Shown piece by piece: positions 56,063-64,000 of a DNA stretch of 64,000 nt. Source of the DNA: Rhodococcus sp. B7740 (GTDB lineage Bacteria; Actinomycetota; Actinomycetes; Mycobacteriales; Mycobacteriaceae); the NCBI RefSeq assembly GCF_000954115.1, contig NZ_CP010797.1, forward strand, positions 1,860,001-1,924,000. Direction: 5' to 3'. Both the position numbers and the translations under genes were made by a program. A model generated the notes under the pieces. The model was not told the origin of the DNA. It saw only the letters and a list, made by a program, of their open reading frames with translations, and ran no database searches. Position 1 is the stretch's first letter. The number at the start of each line of letters is the position of its first letter.

Positions 56063-57691
56063 ATGCGGGTAGGAGTGGGCATATCCACCGGATCCGAGGT
56101 CGTGTGCGCAGCCCTCGTCACCGTCGACACCGACGGTTCTCGCACGGTCGAGTACCGAACGGTCTCGGCCGACCGTCAAGCCAACACCGACATCGGAGAT
56201 CTGGTCACCTCGGCCATAGAACTCATGGCCTCCCTGATCCCCGGCCACCGGTCCCCCGACGCGATCGCCGTCACCTACCGCACGGAGGAGCACGCTGCGG
56301 GCATTCGCGCGGCGCTGGCCCACACCACTCGTGACGTTCGACTGGTGCCGGAGTCCGCAGCCGCGTCCGCGCACCTGGCGACCACCGGCCTGATCGACCG
56401 GTACGACACGATCGCGCTGGTCGATCTCGGAGCCTCGGGCATGTCGGTCACCGTCACCGATCGGACCGCCGAGACGGTACTGGCGCACGGCCGGTCGGAC
56501 GCCGTCGCCGGCGACGCACTCGACGTGCTCGTCAAGAACCTCGTGCAGGACATGACCCGTGACAATCTTCGGGACGACATCCGCGACAACCGAGGAATCG
56601 GCTCCGCGCGGTACCGATCGATCAAGGAACGCCTCTCCCAGGAGGACGAGGTCCGCATCGAGCGTTACAGCGGAATCCCGCTGACGGTCACCCGTGACGC
56701 GTTCGAAGCCGCCGTGACCCCGACCTTCGACACCGCCGCTCGGTTCGTCCGGCGGGTGTTCGACGAGAGCACTCACGAACCCGAGGTCATCGTGCTGATC
56801 GGCGGAGGGGCGCACATTCCCCTGCTCGCGTCCACGCTCACCGACATGTTCCACGCCCCGGTCGTTCGACTGCCGGAACCCGACGCCGTTCTTGCCGTCG
56901 GCGCTGCTGCCGTCGCCGCATCGGCCGTCGGCGGCGGGTACCAACTCGTCTCGGCCACGCGCAACACCGCGAGCCGGATGAGCCGATACTCCGGTGCGAT
57001 CGCGGCTGCCGTCGTCGCGGGCGGACTGGTACTCGCCTACGGTGTGCAGACGATGGCACCGGCCGAAGATCCCAACGTCTCACCGGCCGGAAGTACCGCC
57101 CGCGACGCGACCGAATCGAGCGACGCCGGTACGCCGGTCACCGAGGGCTGGGCCCCCGACGAGAACCGCCCCACCGCCGGGCTCACCCCGGGCGATCGGT
57201 CCGACCCGACGGCAACCTCCGTCGACGGCGACGGATCGTCGGCTCGGTTCACGACCACCGCTGCGCCGACCAGCACCCCGACGCTGCGGCCGGCCCCCGA
57301 TCTCCCGCAGATCGAATGGCCGATCGATCCCACGTCGAATCCTGTGTCCCCCGATGTCACCAGCGCAGTTCCCATAGAACCGCCGACCTCGGTCACCACG
57401 ATTCCGGTAGAGCCTTCCGAACCGATCGAGTCTTCGGACCCGAGCGATACGACCGAGATCGTGCCGGTACCGACGACCGAGGTCACGCCGGTGCCGACCG
57501 AGTCGATCGGCGCGCCGACCACCGATGTCAGCGGTTCGGAGCCCACGCCGGAACTGACGGCACCACCGACGGTGTGGTCACCGCCTGCACCGGCCCCCTC
57601 GAGTGAGCCTCTGTCCGCGGCCGTGCCGTCGACAACCCGTTCGTCCGAGACCACCGCCGCGTCCACGCAGGCCCCTCAGCCGGGCACCTGA
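56063..57691 (+). CDS. Membrane-anchored Hsp70/actin-like ATPase with Pro/Thr-rich outer tail
   Basis: A 542-aa protein. Residues 1-300 show a reduced Hsp70 nucleotide-binding fold: a degenerate phosphate-1 loop [17 protein letters not shown], phosphate-2 [14 protein letters not shown], and the adenosine motif [20 protein letters not shown] helix at about 310-332 follows, then roughly 210 residues rich in Pro, Thr, Ser and Glu, presumably outside the membrane. There is no substrate-binding domain. GGGAGGTGA gives a strong ribosome site. Similar Hsp70-like membrane proteins occur in mycobacteria, roles poorly known. Its neighbour is the groES operon, but its own promoter lacks CIRCE. Confidence 0.85.
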   Translation: MRVGVGISTGSEVVCAALVTVDTDGSRTVEYRTVSADRQANTDIGDLVTSAIELMASLIPGHRSPDAIAVTYRTEEHAAGIRAALAHTTRDVRLVPESAAASAHLATTGLIDRYDTIALVDLGASGMSVTVTDRTAETVLAHGRSDAVAGDALDVLVKNLVQDMTRDNLRDDIRDNRGIGSARYRSIKERLSQEDEVRIERYSGIPLTVTRDAFEAAVTPTFDTAARFVRRVFDESTHEPEVIVLIGGGAHIPLLASTLTDMFHAPVVRLPEPDAVLAVGAAAVAASAVGGGYQLVSATRNTASRMSRYSGAIAAAVVAGGLVLAYGVQTMAPAEDPNVSPAGSTARDATESSDAGTPVTEGWAPDENRPTAGLTPGDRSDPTATSVDGDGSSARFTTTAAPTSTPTLRPAPDLPQIEWPIDPTSNPVSPDVTSAVPIEPPTSVTTIPVEPSEPIESSDPSDTTEIVPVPTTEVTPVPTESIGAPTTDVSGSEPTPELTAPPTVWSPPAPAPSSEPLSAAVPSTTRSSETTAASTQAPQPGT

Positions 57692-58713
57692 CTGATCGCG
57701 ACCGACAGGCCGGGATCGGTCACTGCGGTCAAGGCCGAAGGCTGTGCTCCGCCCGCGACCAGGTGCGCGCCCAGTGCCGCGATCATCACCCCGTTGTCGG
57801 TACACAGTCGCGGCTTCGGAATTCTGAGCGTCAAACCCTGCTCGGCACAACGGCTTTCGATCAGCGAACGGATGCGAGAGTTGGCGGTGGCACCCCCACC
57901 CAGAACTATCGTGTCGACGTCGACGTCGGTTGCCGCACGGACGGCCTTCATCGTCAGGACATCGGCGACGGATTCCTGGAAGGACGCGGCGATGTCCGCG
58001 ACCGGAATCGGATCTCCCGCGCGCTGCCGGGCCTCGACGAACCGAGCGACAGCCGTCTTGACCCCGGAGAACGAGAAGTCGTAGCGGGCGTCGCGTGGGC
58101 CGGTCATTCCTCGGGGAAACGCGATCGCGGCCGGATCACCTTCGCGCGCAGCATCATCGAGGGCCGGACCACCCGGATAGCCCAATCCCAGCAGCCGCGC
58201 AACCTTGTCGAAGGCCTCCCCGGCTGCGTCGTCGACGGTGGTCCCGAGCTCGGCGATCGGCCGAGACAGATCGTCCACGTGCAGCAGATGAGTGTGACCA
58301 CCCGAGACCAACAGTGCCACGCACGACGGCATCGGCCCGTGCTCGAGTGTGTCGACCGCGACGTGCCCACCGAGGTGGTTCACCGCGTAGAAGGGCACAC
58401 CCCAGGCCGCGGCGTAGGCCTTGGCGGCGGCAACCCCGACCAGCAAGGCCCCTGCCAACCCCGGTCCGATCGTCACCGCGACGGCGTCGGGACGCTCGAT
58501 GTCCGCGGCTGCCAGAGCCCGCCGCATGGTCGGCACGATGGCCTCGAGGTGCGCGCGCGACGCCACCTCGGGCACCACTCCGCCGTACCGCGCGTGTTCG
58601 TCGACACTCGAGGCCACCTCGTCGGCCATCAGCTCGCACGTGCCTGCCCCGCCCCACCGGACGATCCCGACTCCTGTTTCGTCGCAGGAACTTTCGATAC
58701 CCATGACGATCAT
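57676..58713 (-). CDS. tsaD: tRNA N6-adenosine threonylcarbamoyltransferase TsaD
   Basis: A 345-aa Kae1/YgjD ATPase that transfers threonylcarbamoyl to A37 of ANN-decoding tRNAs. [15 protein letters not shown] starts the fold; the metal motif is NHLGGHVAV (His-x3-His) with further ligands in [12 protein letters not shown] and TDNGVMIA. It overlaps rimI by four bases and converges on the Hsp70-like gene, whose 3' end overlaps by 16 bases. Confidence 0.97.
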   Translation of the reverse strand: MIVMGIESSCDETGVGIVRWGGAGTCELMADEVASSVDEHARYGGVVPEVASRAHLEAIVPTMRRALAAADIERPDAVAVTIGPGLAGALLVGVAAAKAYAAAWGVPFYAVNHLGGHVAVDTLEHGPMPSCVALLVSGGHTHLLHVDDLSRPIAELGTTVDDAAGEAFDKVARLLGLGYPGGPALDDAAREGDPAAIAFPRGMTGPRDARYDFSFSGVKTAVARFVEARQRAGDPIPVADIAASFQESVADVLTMKAVRAATDVDVDTIVLGGGATANSRIRSLIESRCAEQGLTLRIPKPRLCTDNGVMIAALGAHLVAGGAQPSALTAVTDPGLSVAISQVPG

Positions 58714-59201
58714 CGGGCCGGTCCTTCCGTCTTCTCGAACCGACGCATGGTGAAGGCATCGGCCCCGCTCGGTTGGTAGTACTTCGCCCTGGTGCCCACG
58801 ATCTCGAACCCTTCGCGTCGGTACAACTCGATGGCGGGCTCGTTGTCGGTGCGGACCTCGAGAAAGACCGGCCCACCGTGCTCGTCGGCCACGCGCAGCA
58901 GTTCGTCGAGCAGTCGCCCGCCGATTCCTCTGCGGTGATGCGCCGGATCGACACCGATGGTGTGCACCTCGGACTCTCCGACGACAAACGCTCCGCGGCT
59001 CGGCTGCCCCAACAGAGAGATGCCTGCGTAGCCGACGACCTCACCGTTCTCCCGCGCCGTGACGTAATGATTGTGTGGTGCCGCCAGTTCCGCGATGAAT
59101 GCATCCTCGGCCCACGGGTCGTCACCCGGGAACAGCACGGTCTCGAGGTACGCGCACCGAGCAGCGTCCGCCGCCGTCATCGACTCGATCGACACCGTCA
59201 C
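58710..59201 (-). CDS. rimI: Ribosomal-protein-S18-alanine N-acetyltransferase RimI
   Basis: A 163-aa GNAT acetyltransferase. [25 protein letters not shown] holds the acetyl-CoA loop; [40 protein letters not shown] is typical of RimI. GTG 59201 overlaps the tsaB stop, and its own stop overlaps tsaD. The association with tsaB and tsaD is conserved in many bacteria. Confidence 0.94.
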   Translation of the reverse strand: MTVSIESMTAADAARCAYLETVLFPGDDPWAEDAFIAELAAPHNHYVTARENGEVVGYAGISLLGQPSRGAFVVGESEVHTIGVDPAHHRRGIGGRLLDELLRVADEHGGPVFLEVRTDNEPAIELYRREGFEIVGTRAKYYQPSGADAFTMRRFEKTEGPAR

Positions 59202-59869
59202 TTCGCAGCCTTCGCTGCGGCGCGCTCGTCGAGCGTCTTGGCGTCGGGGCGGCGCAGGTACAACGGGACGAGCGGGCCCGGAACGATACCGCTGCCGATG
59301 TCGGCGGCAGCAACCGCAACCAATCCGGCTGCGGACGGTGCCTGCACATCACGAATCGGAAGTTCGAATGCCGCAGCATGCGGGGCCGATCCAGCGACCG
59401 CGTCGACTCCGACACTATCGAGCTCGGCCGGGGCGACAACGTCGGGTCCCGCCACCCGCACGCCGACTTCGTAACGCGCCCAGTAGATTTCGCGTCGGCG
59501 CGCATCGGTCACCACCAGAAGCGACCCGGGCTCGGAGACATCTGCGGCGATGGCGTCGAGACTGCACACGCCGTATACCGGAAGACCGAGCGCGTCCCCG
59601 AACGCCGCAGCCGTCGCCATTCCCACCCGTAGGCCGGTGTAGGGACCGGGGCCGACGCCCACGACGACGGCACCCAGTTCGGCTGCGTTGATGTCGGCCT
59701 CGGCCAGGCACTCGACGATGTTGGGCGTCAGGATTTCAGCGTGCGATCGCGCGTCCACTCGAACCCGGGTGGCGAGCGTCGTGGTCGCTGCACCGGCCGT
59801 GGACTCGGTCAGGCTCACCACACCTGCGGTGACGGCGGGGGTCGAGGTGTCGACGGCAAGTACAAGCAC
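59198..59869 (-). CDS. tsaB: TsaB, threonylcarbamoyladenosine synthesis scaffold
   Basis: A 223-aa inactive TsaD paralogue that dimerises with TsaD. LVLAVDTSTPAVTAGVV is the N-terminal strand; VVVGVGPGPYTGLRVGMATAAAFGDALGLPVYGVCSLDAIA is diagnostic. GTG 59869; 52 bp after tsaE. Confidence 0.94.
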   Translation of the reverse strand: MLVLAVDTSTPAVTAGVVSLTESTAGAATTTLATRVRVDARSHAEILTPNIVECLAEADINAAELGAVVVGVGPGPYTGLRVGMATAAAFGDALGLPVYGVCSLDAIAADVSEPGSLLVVTDARRREIYWARYEVGVRVAGPDVVAPAELDSVGVDAVAGSAPHAAAFELPIRDVQAPSAAGLVAVAAADIGSGIVPGPLVPLYLRRPDAKTLDERAAAKAAK

Positions 59870-59921
59870 GATATTTCAGATTACCCGTCGCCGGGGATTC
59901 GGCCGCACACCCGGTACCCGG

Positions 59922-60431
59922 TCAGGATCGATCTCGCGGGTCCGCCCCGCCGGGCACCCGACTCACCTTCACGCGGCGAACATCGGAGTCCGGATCACGC
60001 GTCAGACGAACCGACACATGGCCGTCCGTCAGCTTCTCGACCAATCCCTCGCCCCACTCGACCACGACGACGGCGTCGGTGAGGTCGGTATCGAGGTCGA
60101 GTGCATCGAGTTCGTCGACGGCCGACTGCCCCGTCATCCCGAGCCGATAAGCATCGACGTGGACCAGCGCAACCGACGGTAGCCCACGGGGCCGTGGGCC
60201 GGGCCGATGCTCTCGCGCGATGACGAACGTCGGCGAGGTGACGCGGCCCTGCACACCGAGTCCGGCCGCGATCCCCTTGGTCATGGCGGTCTTTCCGGCC
60301 CCGAGCGGGCCGTCGAGGATCACCAGATCGCCTGCGACCAGAACGTCCGCCAGCCGCGCACCGAACTCGGCGGTGTCTGCGGCAGTGACCAATTCGACGT
60401 CCACCGGCAAGGTCAGCGGCTCGTCAGACAA
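59922..60431 (-). CDS. tsaE: TsaE, ATPase of threonylcarbamoyladenosine synthesis
   Basis: A 169-aa P-loop protein: LVILDGPLGAGKTAMTKGIAAGLG (Walker A), SPTFVIAREH, LVHVDAYRL and VVVVEWGEGLVEKL. The TTG at 60431 overlaps the hydrolase stop by eight bases and gives the length of the mycobacterial protein (Rv3422c, 168 aa); the frame to 60536 is upstream coding sequence of the hydrolase. Confidence 0.9.
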   Translation of the reverse strand: MSDEPLTLPVDVELVTAADTAEFGARLADVLVAGDLVILDGPLGAGKTAMTKGIAAGLGVQGRVTSPTFVIAREHRPGPRPRGLPSVALVHVDAYRLGMTGQSAVDELDALDLDTDLTDAVVVVEWGEGLVEKLTDGHVSVRLTRDPDSDVRRVKVSRVPGGADPRDRS

Positions 60432-61443
60432 CGCCCCACCGTCGCTTCTTGCCCGCGGCCTCCGTCGCCCGTGCCACGAGCCGCTGTATCGCACCGTTGA
60501 CCTGCTCGGGGAATTCGAGTTGAACCAGGTGCCCACCCTGGCGCACCCGCACCATCTCCGAACGCGGCAGGGCCTGAGCGAGAGCCTCCGAGCTGGCGAA
60601 CGGAATGATCCAATCCTCGTCCCCGCACACCACCGACACCGGAATGTTCTCGAACTCCAGCAGCGCTTCTGACTCGTCGTGCAACTCGAGCGTCTCGAGG
60701 AAGTTGACGATCGTGACGACGGAGGTGTCGTCGATCATCGACTGCGAGAACGCCACCAACCGCGGCGAGACCCGGGTGCCGTACGACGCCGCGCGCAGGA
60801 CCGGCGAGATGAGCGCACGCACCGCGCCGCGGCCGAATTGCACCAGGCCCGGTGACGTCCGCACTGCCGCGCGGAACGCATCGACCGCCGGGTTCTGCAG
60901 ACTACGACCCACCCCGGACTGCGCGAGACCGGCAGCAGTCGTCGAGATCAGGACCGCTCCGATGACTCGCTGCCGCAGAACCTCCGACCGTTGCCGCGCC
61001 ATGGACAGGATCGACATGCCGCCCATCGAGTGCCCGACCAGAACGATGCGTCCACGTGGTACCACCGAGCGGATCACCGCATCGAGATCGAGGCCGAGCT
61101 GGCCGATGGTGCAGCTCTCCGGGCTCGGTACCCCGGAACGCCCGTGACCGCGCTGGTCGTAGAAGACCATGCGCACTGTCGAACCCCACTGCTGTTCGAG
61201 CGCCCGCCGTTGGAAATGCCAGGACGACATGCGCAGGCAGTAACCGTGGACGAAGATCACGGTGGTCTCGGCGTCCGCCGGACCCACCTCGCGCACCGCG
61301 AGGGGTACACCGTCGTCCGCCGTGACGATGCTGCCCCGGTCTGCGTCCATCAGGTCGAGGTTCTCGGTGGCCAGCGGGTCCTTGTTGGACCGGAACGCCG
61401 TCTCGCGCACCACAATTGCAATACTCTCCAGCAATCCGAGCAT
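60424..61443 (-). CDS. Alpha/beta hydrolase
   Basis: A 339-aa serine hydrolase. VIFVHGYCLRMSSWHF is the oxyanion block, LVGHSMGGMSILSMA the nucleophile elbow, SVVCGDEDWIIPFASSEAL the acid strand, and RVRQGGHLVQLEFPEQ the His. Residues 1-60 are an unusual N-terminal extension. Substrate unknown. It starts three bases after alr stops and is coupled to tsaE, so it belongs to one operon from alr to tsaD. Lipase or esterase is likely from the fold alone. Confidence 0.87.
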   Translation of the reverse strand: MLGLLESIAIVVRETAFRSNKDPLATENLDLMDADRGSIVTADDGVPLAVREVGPADAETTVIFVHGYCLRMSSWHFQRRALEQQWGSTVRMVFYDQRGHGRSGVPSPESCTIGQLGLDLDAVIRSVVPRGRIVLVGHSMGGMSILSMARQRSEVLRQRVIGAVLISTTAAGLAQSGVGRSLQNPAVDAFRAAVRTSPGLVQFGRGAVRALISPVLRAASYGTRVSPRLVAFSQSMIDDTSVVTIVNFLETLELHDESEALLEFENIPVSVVCGDEDWIIPFASSEALAQALPRSEMVRVRQGGHLVQLEFPEQVNGAIQRLVARATEAAGKKRRWGVV

Positions 61444-61446
61444 GAT

Positions 61447-62649
61447 CTAGATCGTCGCCTCCCCTGAGCGAGCGCCGACGAACCGTCGCCGAACACGTCC
61501 ACGAACGCCGGTCACGACTTCGTAGCTGATGGTCTCGAGCGCGTCTGCCCAATCCTGGGCGTGCGCCTCTCCCCTGTCCCCTGGTCCGAACAGTAACGCC
61601 TCGTCGCCGACTGCGACACCCGAGTCACTGCCGCCGAGGTCGACGACGAACTGATCCATGCACACGCGCCCGACGGAGGGATAGCGACGACCTGCGATGG
61701 TCACCTCGAACCGCCCGCTGAGGCGACGGACGACCCCGTCGGCGTATCCGAGAGCGACGAGGGCGACCACGGTGTCGGCGGGAGCGGTCCAGGTGTAGCC
61801 GTAGGACACAGATTCACCTTCGCTCACCTTCTTGATGTTCGCCACCTCCGCCGTGAGAGTCATGACCGGGTGCAATTCGAACGTTCCCAGTTCGGGCACC
61901 GGGGACAGGCCGTACAGAGCAATACCCGGGCGGACCATGTCGAAACCGAGATCGGGTCTGGTCAGCGCCGCTGCCGAGTTGGACAGGTGCACGACGGCGG
62001 GAGGGGTTCCGCGCCGGGTGGCGCGCCGCACCGCGTCGCGAAGCCGCTCGGCCTGGGCGTCGTTGGCGGGGTGAGCCGGTTCGTCGGAGCAGGCCAGATG
62101 CGAGAACATTCCGGTCAATCGCACAGCGCCCTCCGCGACCGCGACGGCAGTAGCGTCGAGAACGGCGTCGAGATCCGGTTCCGCGACCCCGTTGCGATTG
62201 AGCCCGGTATCGATCTTGAGCGAGAGATCAGCGGTGGAACCGACCCTGCGTGCAGCGTCGACCACAGCGTCGAGCTGGGCAGCCGTGGATACCCCGATCC
62301 CGACCTGCCCGGCTATCGCCGCCGCGAAATCGGAGTCCGTTCGGTGCAGCCACGCCAACACCGGGACGGTCACACCCGCGGCACGGAGCTCGAGGGCCTC
62401 ACCGATGGTGGTGACGCCGAGCTCCTGCGCCCCCGCGGCGACCGCGGCGCGTGCTACCTCGACGGCACCGTGGTTGTATCCGTCGGCCTTGACGACCGCC
62501 ATCACTGCGGCGTCCCCGGCGAACTGCTGCAACACGCGGACGTTGTGCGCAACTGCGTCGAGGTCGACGGTCGCGACGGCACCCGAACCCGTCCGAGGAT
62601 CGGTCTCCTCGTCGCCACAACCGATACTCACAACATTCGATAGTGCCAT
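61447..62649 (-). CDS. alr: Alanine racemase
   Basis: A 400-aa PLP enzyme providing D-alanine for peptidoglycan. The PLP Lys is residue 54 in MAVVKADGYNHGAVEVA; the catalytic Tyr lies in SVSYGYTWTA; CMDQFVVDLGG and YEVVTGVRGRVRRRFV end the beta-barrel domain. The N-terminal 25 residues are a variable extension, so a start further in is possible. It lies 80 bp after the nnrD gene. Confidence 0.95.
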   Translation of the reverse strand: MALSNVVSIGCGDEETDPRTGSGAVATVDLDAVAHNVRVLQQFAGDAAVMAVVKADGYNHGAVEVARAAVAAGAQELGVTTIGEALELRAAGVTVPVLAWLHRTDSDFAAAIAGQVGIGVSTAAQLDAVVDAARRVGSTADLSLKIDTGLNRNGVAEPDLDAVLDATAVAVAEGAVRLTGMFSHLACSDEPAHPANDAQAERLRDAVRRATRRGTPPAVVHLSNSAAALTRPDLGFDMVRPGIALYGLSPVPELGTFELHPVMTLTAEVANIKKVSEGESVSYGYTWTAPADTVVALVALGYADGVVRRLSGRFEVTIAGRRYPSVGRVCMDQFVVDLGGSDSGVAVGDEALLFGPGDRGEAHAQDWADALETISYEVVTGVRGRVRRRFVGARSGEATI

Positions 62650-62729
62650 CCGAGCCGCGGATACGACGGATCAGGGTGCCACAACCCGTGACACATCCGA
62701 CATCGAACGTGGGCCACGCACGACCGGGG

Positions 62730-64000
62730 TCACATCGTGAGCGAGCGCACGGTTCGGATGGCGTCGCGGATGGACTCGCACAGTGGGCTCGCAGAAATGG
62801 GTGCCGCGAATTCGCCGTCCGACCCGTGAGCCGCACGGGCCGCGGCCAGTGCGTGCACCTTCGCGCCGCAGGCAGCCGCAGTGGACGGTGCCATCCCCGA
62901 CGCGAGCAGGGCCCCGAGGATGCCCGACAGTACGTCGCCCGAGCCCGCGGTCGACGCCGCCGACCCTCCGGCATCGCTGACGAACGTGGTGCCGTCCGCA
63001 TCGGCGACGATCGTCGCTCGTCCCTTGAGGAGCACGGTGACGCCCCAGCGCGCGGCGAGATCTCGGACCGATCCCACTCGGTCGGGTGCCGGGTCGGATC
63101 CGGTCAGGCGGGCGAACTCCCCGGCATGCGGGGTCAGCAGAGTCGGTGCCGCACGTCCGGCGACCCAGCGCTCGTTGCGGGCGAGGACCGTGAGCGCGTC
63201 CGCGTCGACGACGACGGGCAGATCCGTGTCCAGAACTCGACGCACGATCTCCGCCGACTCCTCGTGGGTGCCGAATCCGGGACCGACCACCCACGCCTGC
63301 ACCTTCCCTGCCGCGTCGAGATTCGGGGCGGACACGACCTCCGGGTAGTGCGAGACGACCTCTGCGCCTGCGCTACCCACGTAGCGGACCATTCCGGAGG
63401 TCGCCGCGACCGCCGCTCCCACACAGAGCAGCGCGGCACCGGGGAACGTGTCGCTGCCGGCCAGAACACCCACCACCCCCTGCGAGTACTTGTCGTCGGT
63501 AGCTGTCGGGATCGGCCATATCCGTCCCACGTCGACCGGCTCGAAGGAGGTCATCGCCGGAGCCGGCAGCTCCAGGCCGATGTCCACGAGTTCGATTCGG
63601 CCGCAACGAGGTACGGCCAACGCGTGAACCGGCTTGCGCGCACCGAACGTCACCGTCACATCGGCCGTCACGGCAGGCCCCGGTGCCGCACCGGTCTCCG
63701 CGTCGACTCCACTGGGCACGTCCACGGCCACGATCGGAGCAGTGATCTGCTCGACCACCGCAGCAGCATCGGGCCGCAACGGGCCCTTGCCGGAAATGCC
63801 CACGATGGCGTCGACCACGAGATCGGCAGGTCCGCACCTGCTCACCACGCGTCCACCCGCCGATCGCAGGGCCGCGAGACCCTCGGGGTGCACCCGCGTC
63901 GGATCGAGTAGAAGTGCCGACACCGAGACGCCGCGCCGACGCAGGAACGCCCCTGCCCACAGACCGTCGCCGCCGTTGTCGCCGGTACCGACCAGAATCG
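62730..64000 (-). CDS. nnrD: Bifunctional NAD(P)H-hydrate epimerase/dehydratase (partial at its 5' end)
   Basis: The gene runs off the window; 423 codons are visible. The epimerase (YjeF_N) part begins before the edge with ILVGTGDNGGDGLWAGAFLRRRG and holds DLVVDAIVGISGKGPLRP and IVAVDVPSGVDAETG. The ADP-dependent dehydratase (NnrD) follows: DKYSQGVVGVLAGSDTFPGAALL, WVVGPGFGTHEES, VVDADALTVLA, LLTPHAGEFARLTG, and GSGDVLSGILGALLASG. It repairs hydrated NAD(P)H. An internal ATG at 63923 is not the true start. Same gene order as Rv3433c above alr. Confidence 0.94.
   Translation of the reverse strand, partial: ILVGTGDNGGDGLWAGAFLRRRGVSVSALLLDPTRVHPEGLAALRSAGGRVVSRCGPADLVVDAIVGISGKGPLRPDAAAVVEQITAPIVAVDVPSGVDAETGAAPGPAVTADVTVTFGARKPVHALAVPRCGRIELVDIGLELPAPAMTSFEPVDVGRIWPIPTATDDKYSQGVVGVLAGSDTFPGAALLCVGAAVAATSGMVRYVGSAGAEVVSHYPEVVSAPNLDAAGKVQAWVVGPGFGTHEESAEIVRRVLDTDLPVVVDADALTVLARNERWVAGRAAPTLLTPHAGEFARLTGSDPAPDRVGSVRDLAARWGVTVLLKGRATIVADADGTTFVSDAGGSAASTAGSGDVLSGILGALLASGMAPSTAAACGAKVHALAAARAAHGSDGEFAAPISASPLCESIRDAIRTVRSLTM

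Overview
The window is high-GC actinobacterial chromosome, best matched to Rhodococcus or a close relative in the Mycobacteriales. Grounds are: the genus-typical gene set (mutasome imuA'/imuB/dnaE2, rsdA/sigD, whiB, His-tailed GroEL, ChoD-type GMC oxidase, guaB3, SAM-IV riboswitch); GTG and TTG starts; several apparently leaderless promoters; and gene order that follows, with insertions and deletions, the M. tuberculosis H37Rv interval from about Rv3335c to Rv3433c (from memory, not searched). No phage, insertion sequence, CRISPR array, rRNA or tRNA gene was seen. Coding density is very high.

Layout. 69-8032 (all minus): yhjD/BrkB-type membrane protein, trpS, xthA, a second YidC, two tandem small DUF6412-like membrane proteins, a DUF4173-like polytopic protein, and an OmpR-type response regulator with its kinase. 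8152-10508: iron-type substrate-binding lipoprotein behind IdeR-like boxes, convergent with an MFS exporter. 10721-13521: methionine block with SAM-IV riboswitch, Cys-Cys-Cys leader peptide, metY and metX. 13537-16999: DUF3017, folD, a pentapeptide-repeat protein, trmL and a secreted protein. 17032-22004: three SDR enzymes with HxlR- and XRE-type regulators, plus a kinase-like protein lacking its phosphoacceptor histidine and ATPase domain. 22020-34000: phosphoesterase, dnaE2, an MMPL transporter, a two-domain acyl-CoA-reductase-like SDR, two small genes, and imuB/imuA'; dnaE2 and imuA' both have LexA-type boxes.

34024-42819 is dense in signalling: a Ser/Thr kinase; a YqeB-like protein with a NarL-type two-component pair; a MerR regulator fused to a beta-clamp-like region; and an EsrISR-like envelope-stress locus, in which two PspC-domain genes diverge across paired identical palindromes. 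42825-49106 is the guanine-nucleotide block guaA, choD, guaB3, guaB. 49405-53452 holds a DUF5319 gene, rsdA-sigD, a hypothetical gene and whiB3. 53519-55699 is groES-groL under a CIRCE operator. 56063-57691 is a membrane-anchored Hsp70-like protein. 57676-64000 is tsaD-rimI-tsaB-tsaE, a hydrolase, alr and the start-truncated nnrE/nnrD fusion.

The most noteworthy signals are the riboswitch plus polycysteine leader in front of metY, the MerR/beta-clamp fusion, the two-component/DUF4173/DUF6412/YidC gene set, the two palindromes 63 bp apart in the PspC divergon, the shared repeat word found both in-frame in the PspC kinase and between trpS and xthA, and the degenerate histidine kinase.
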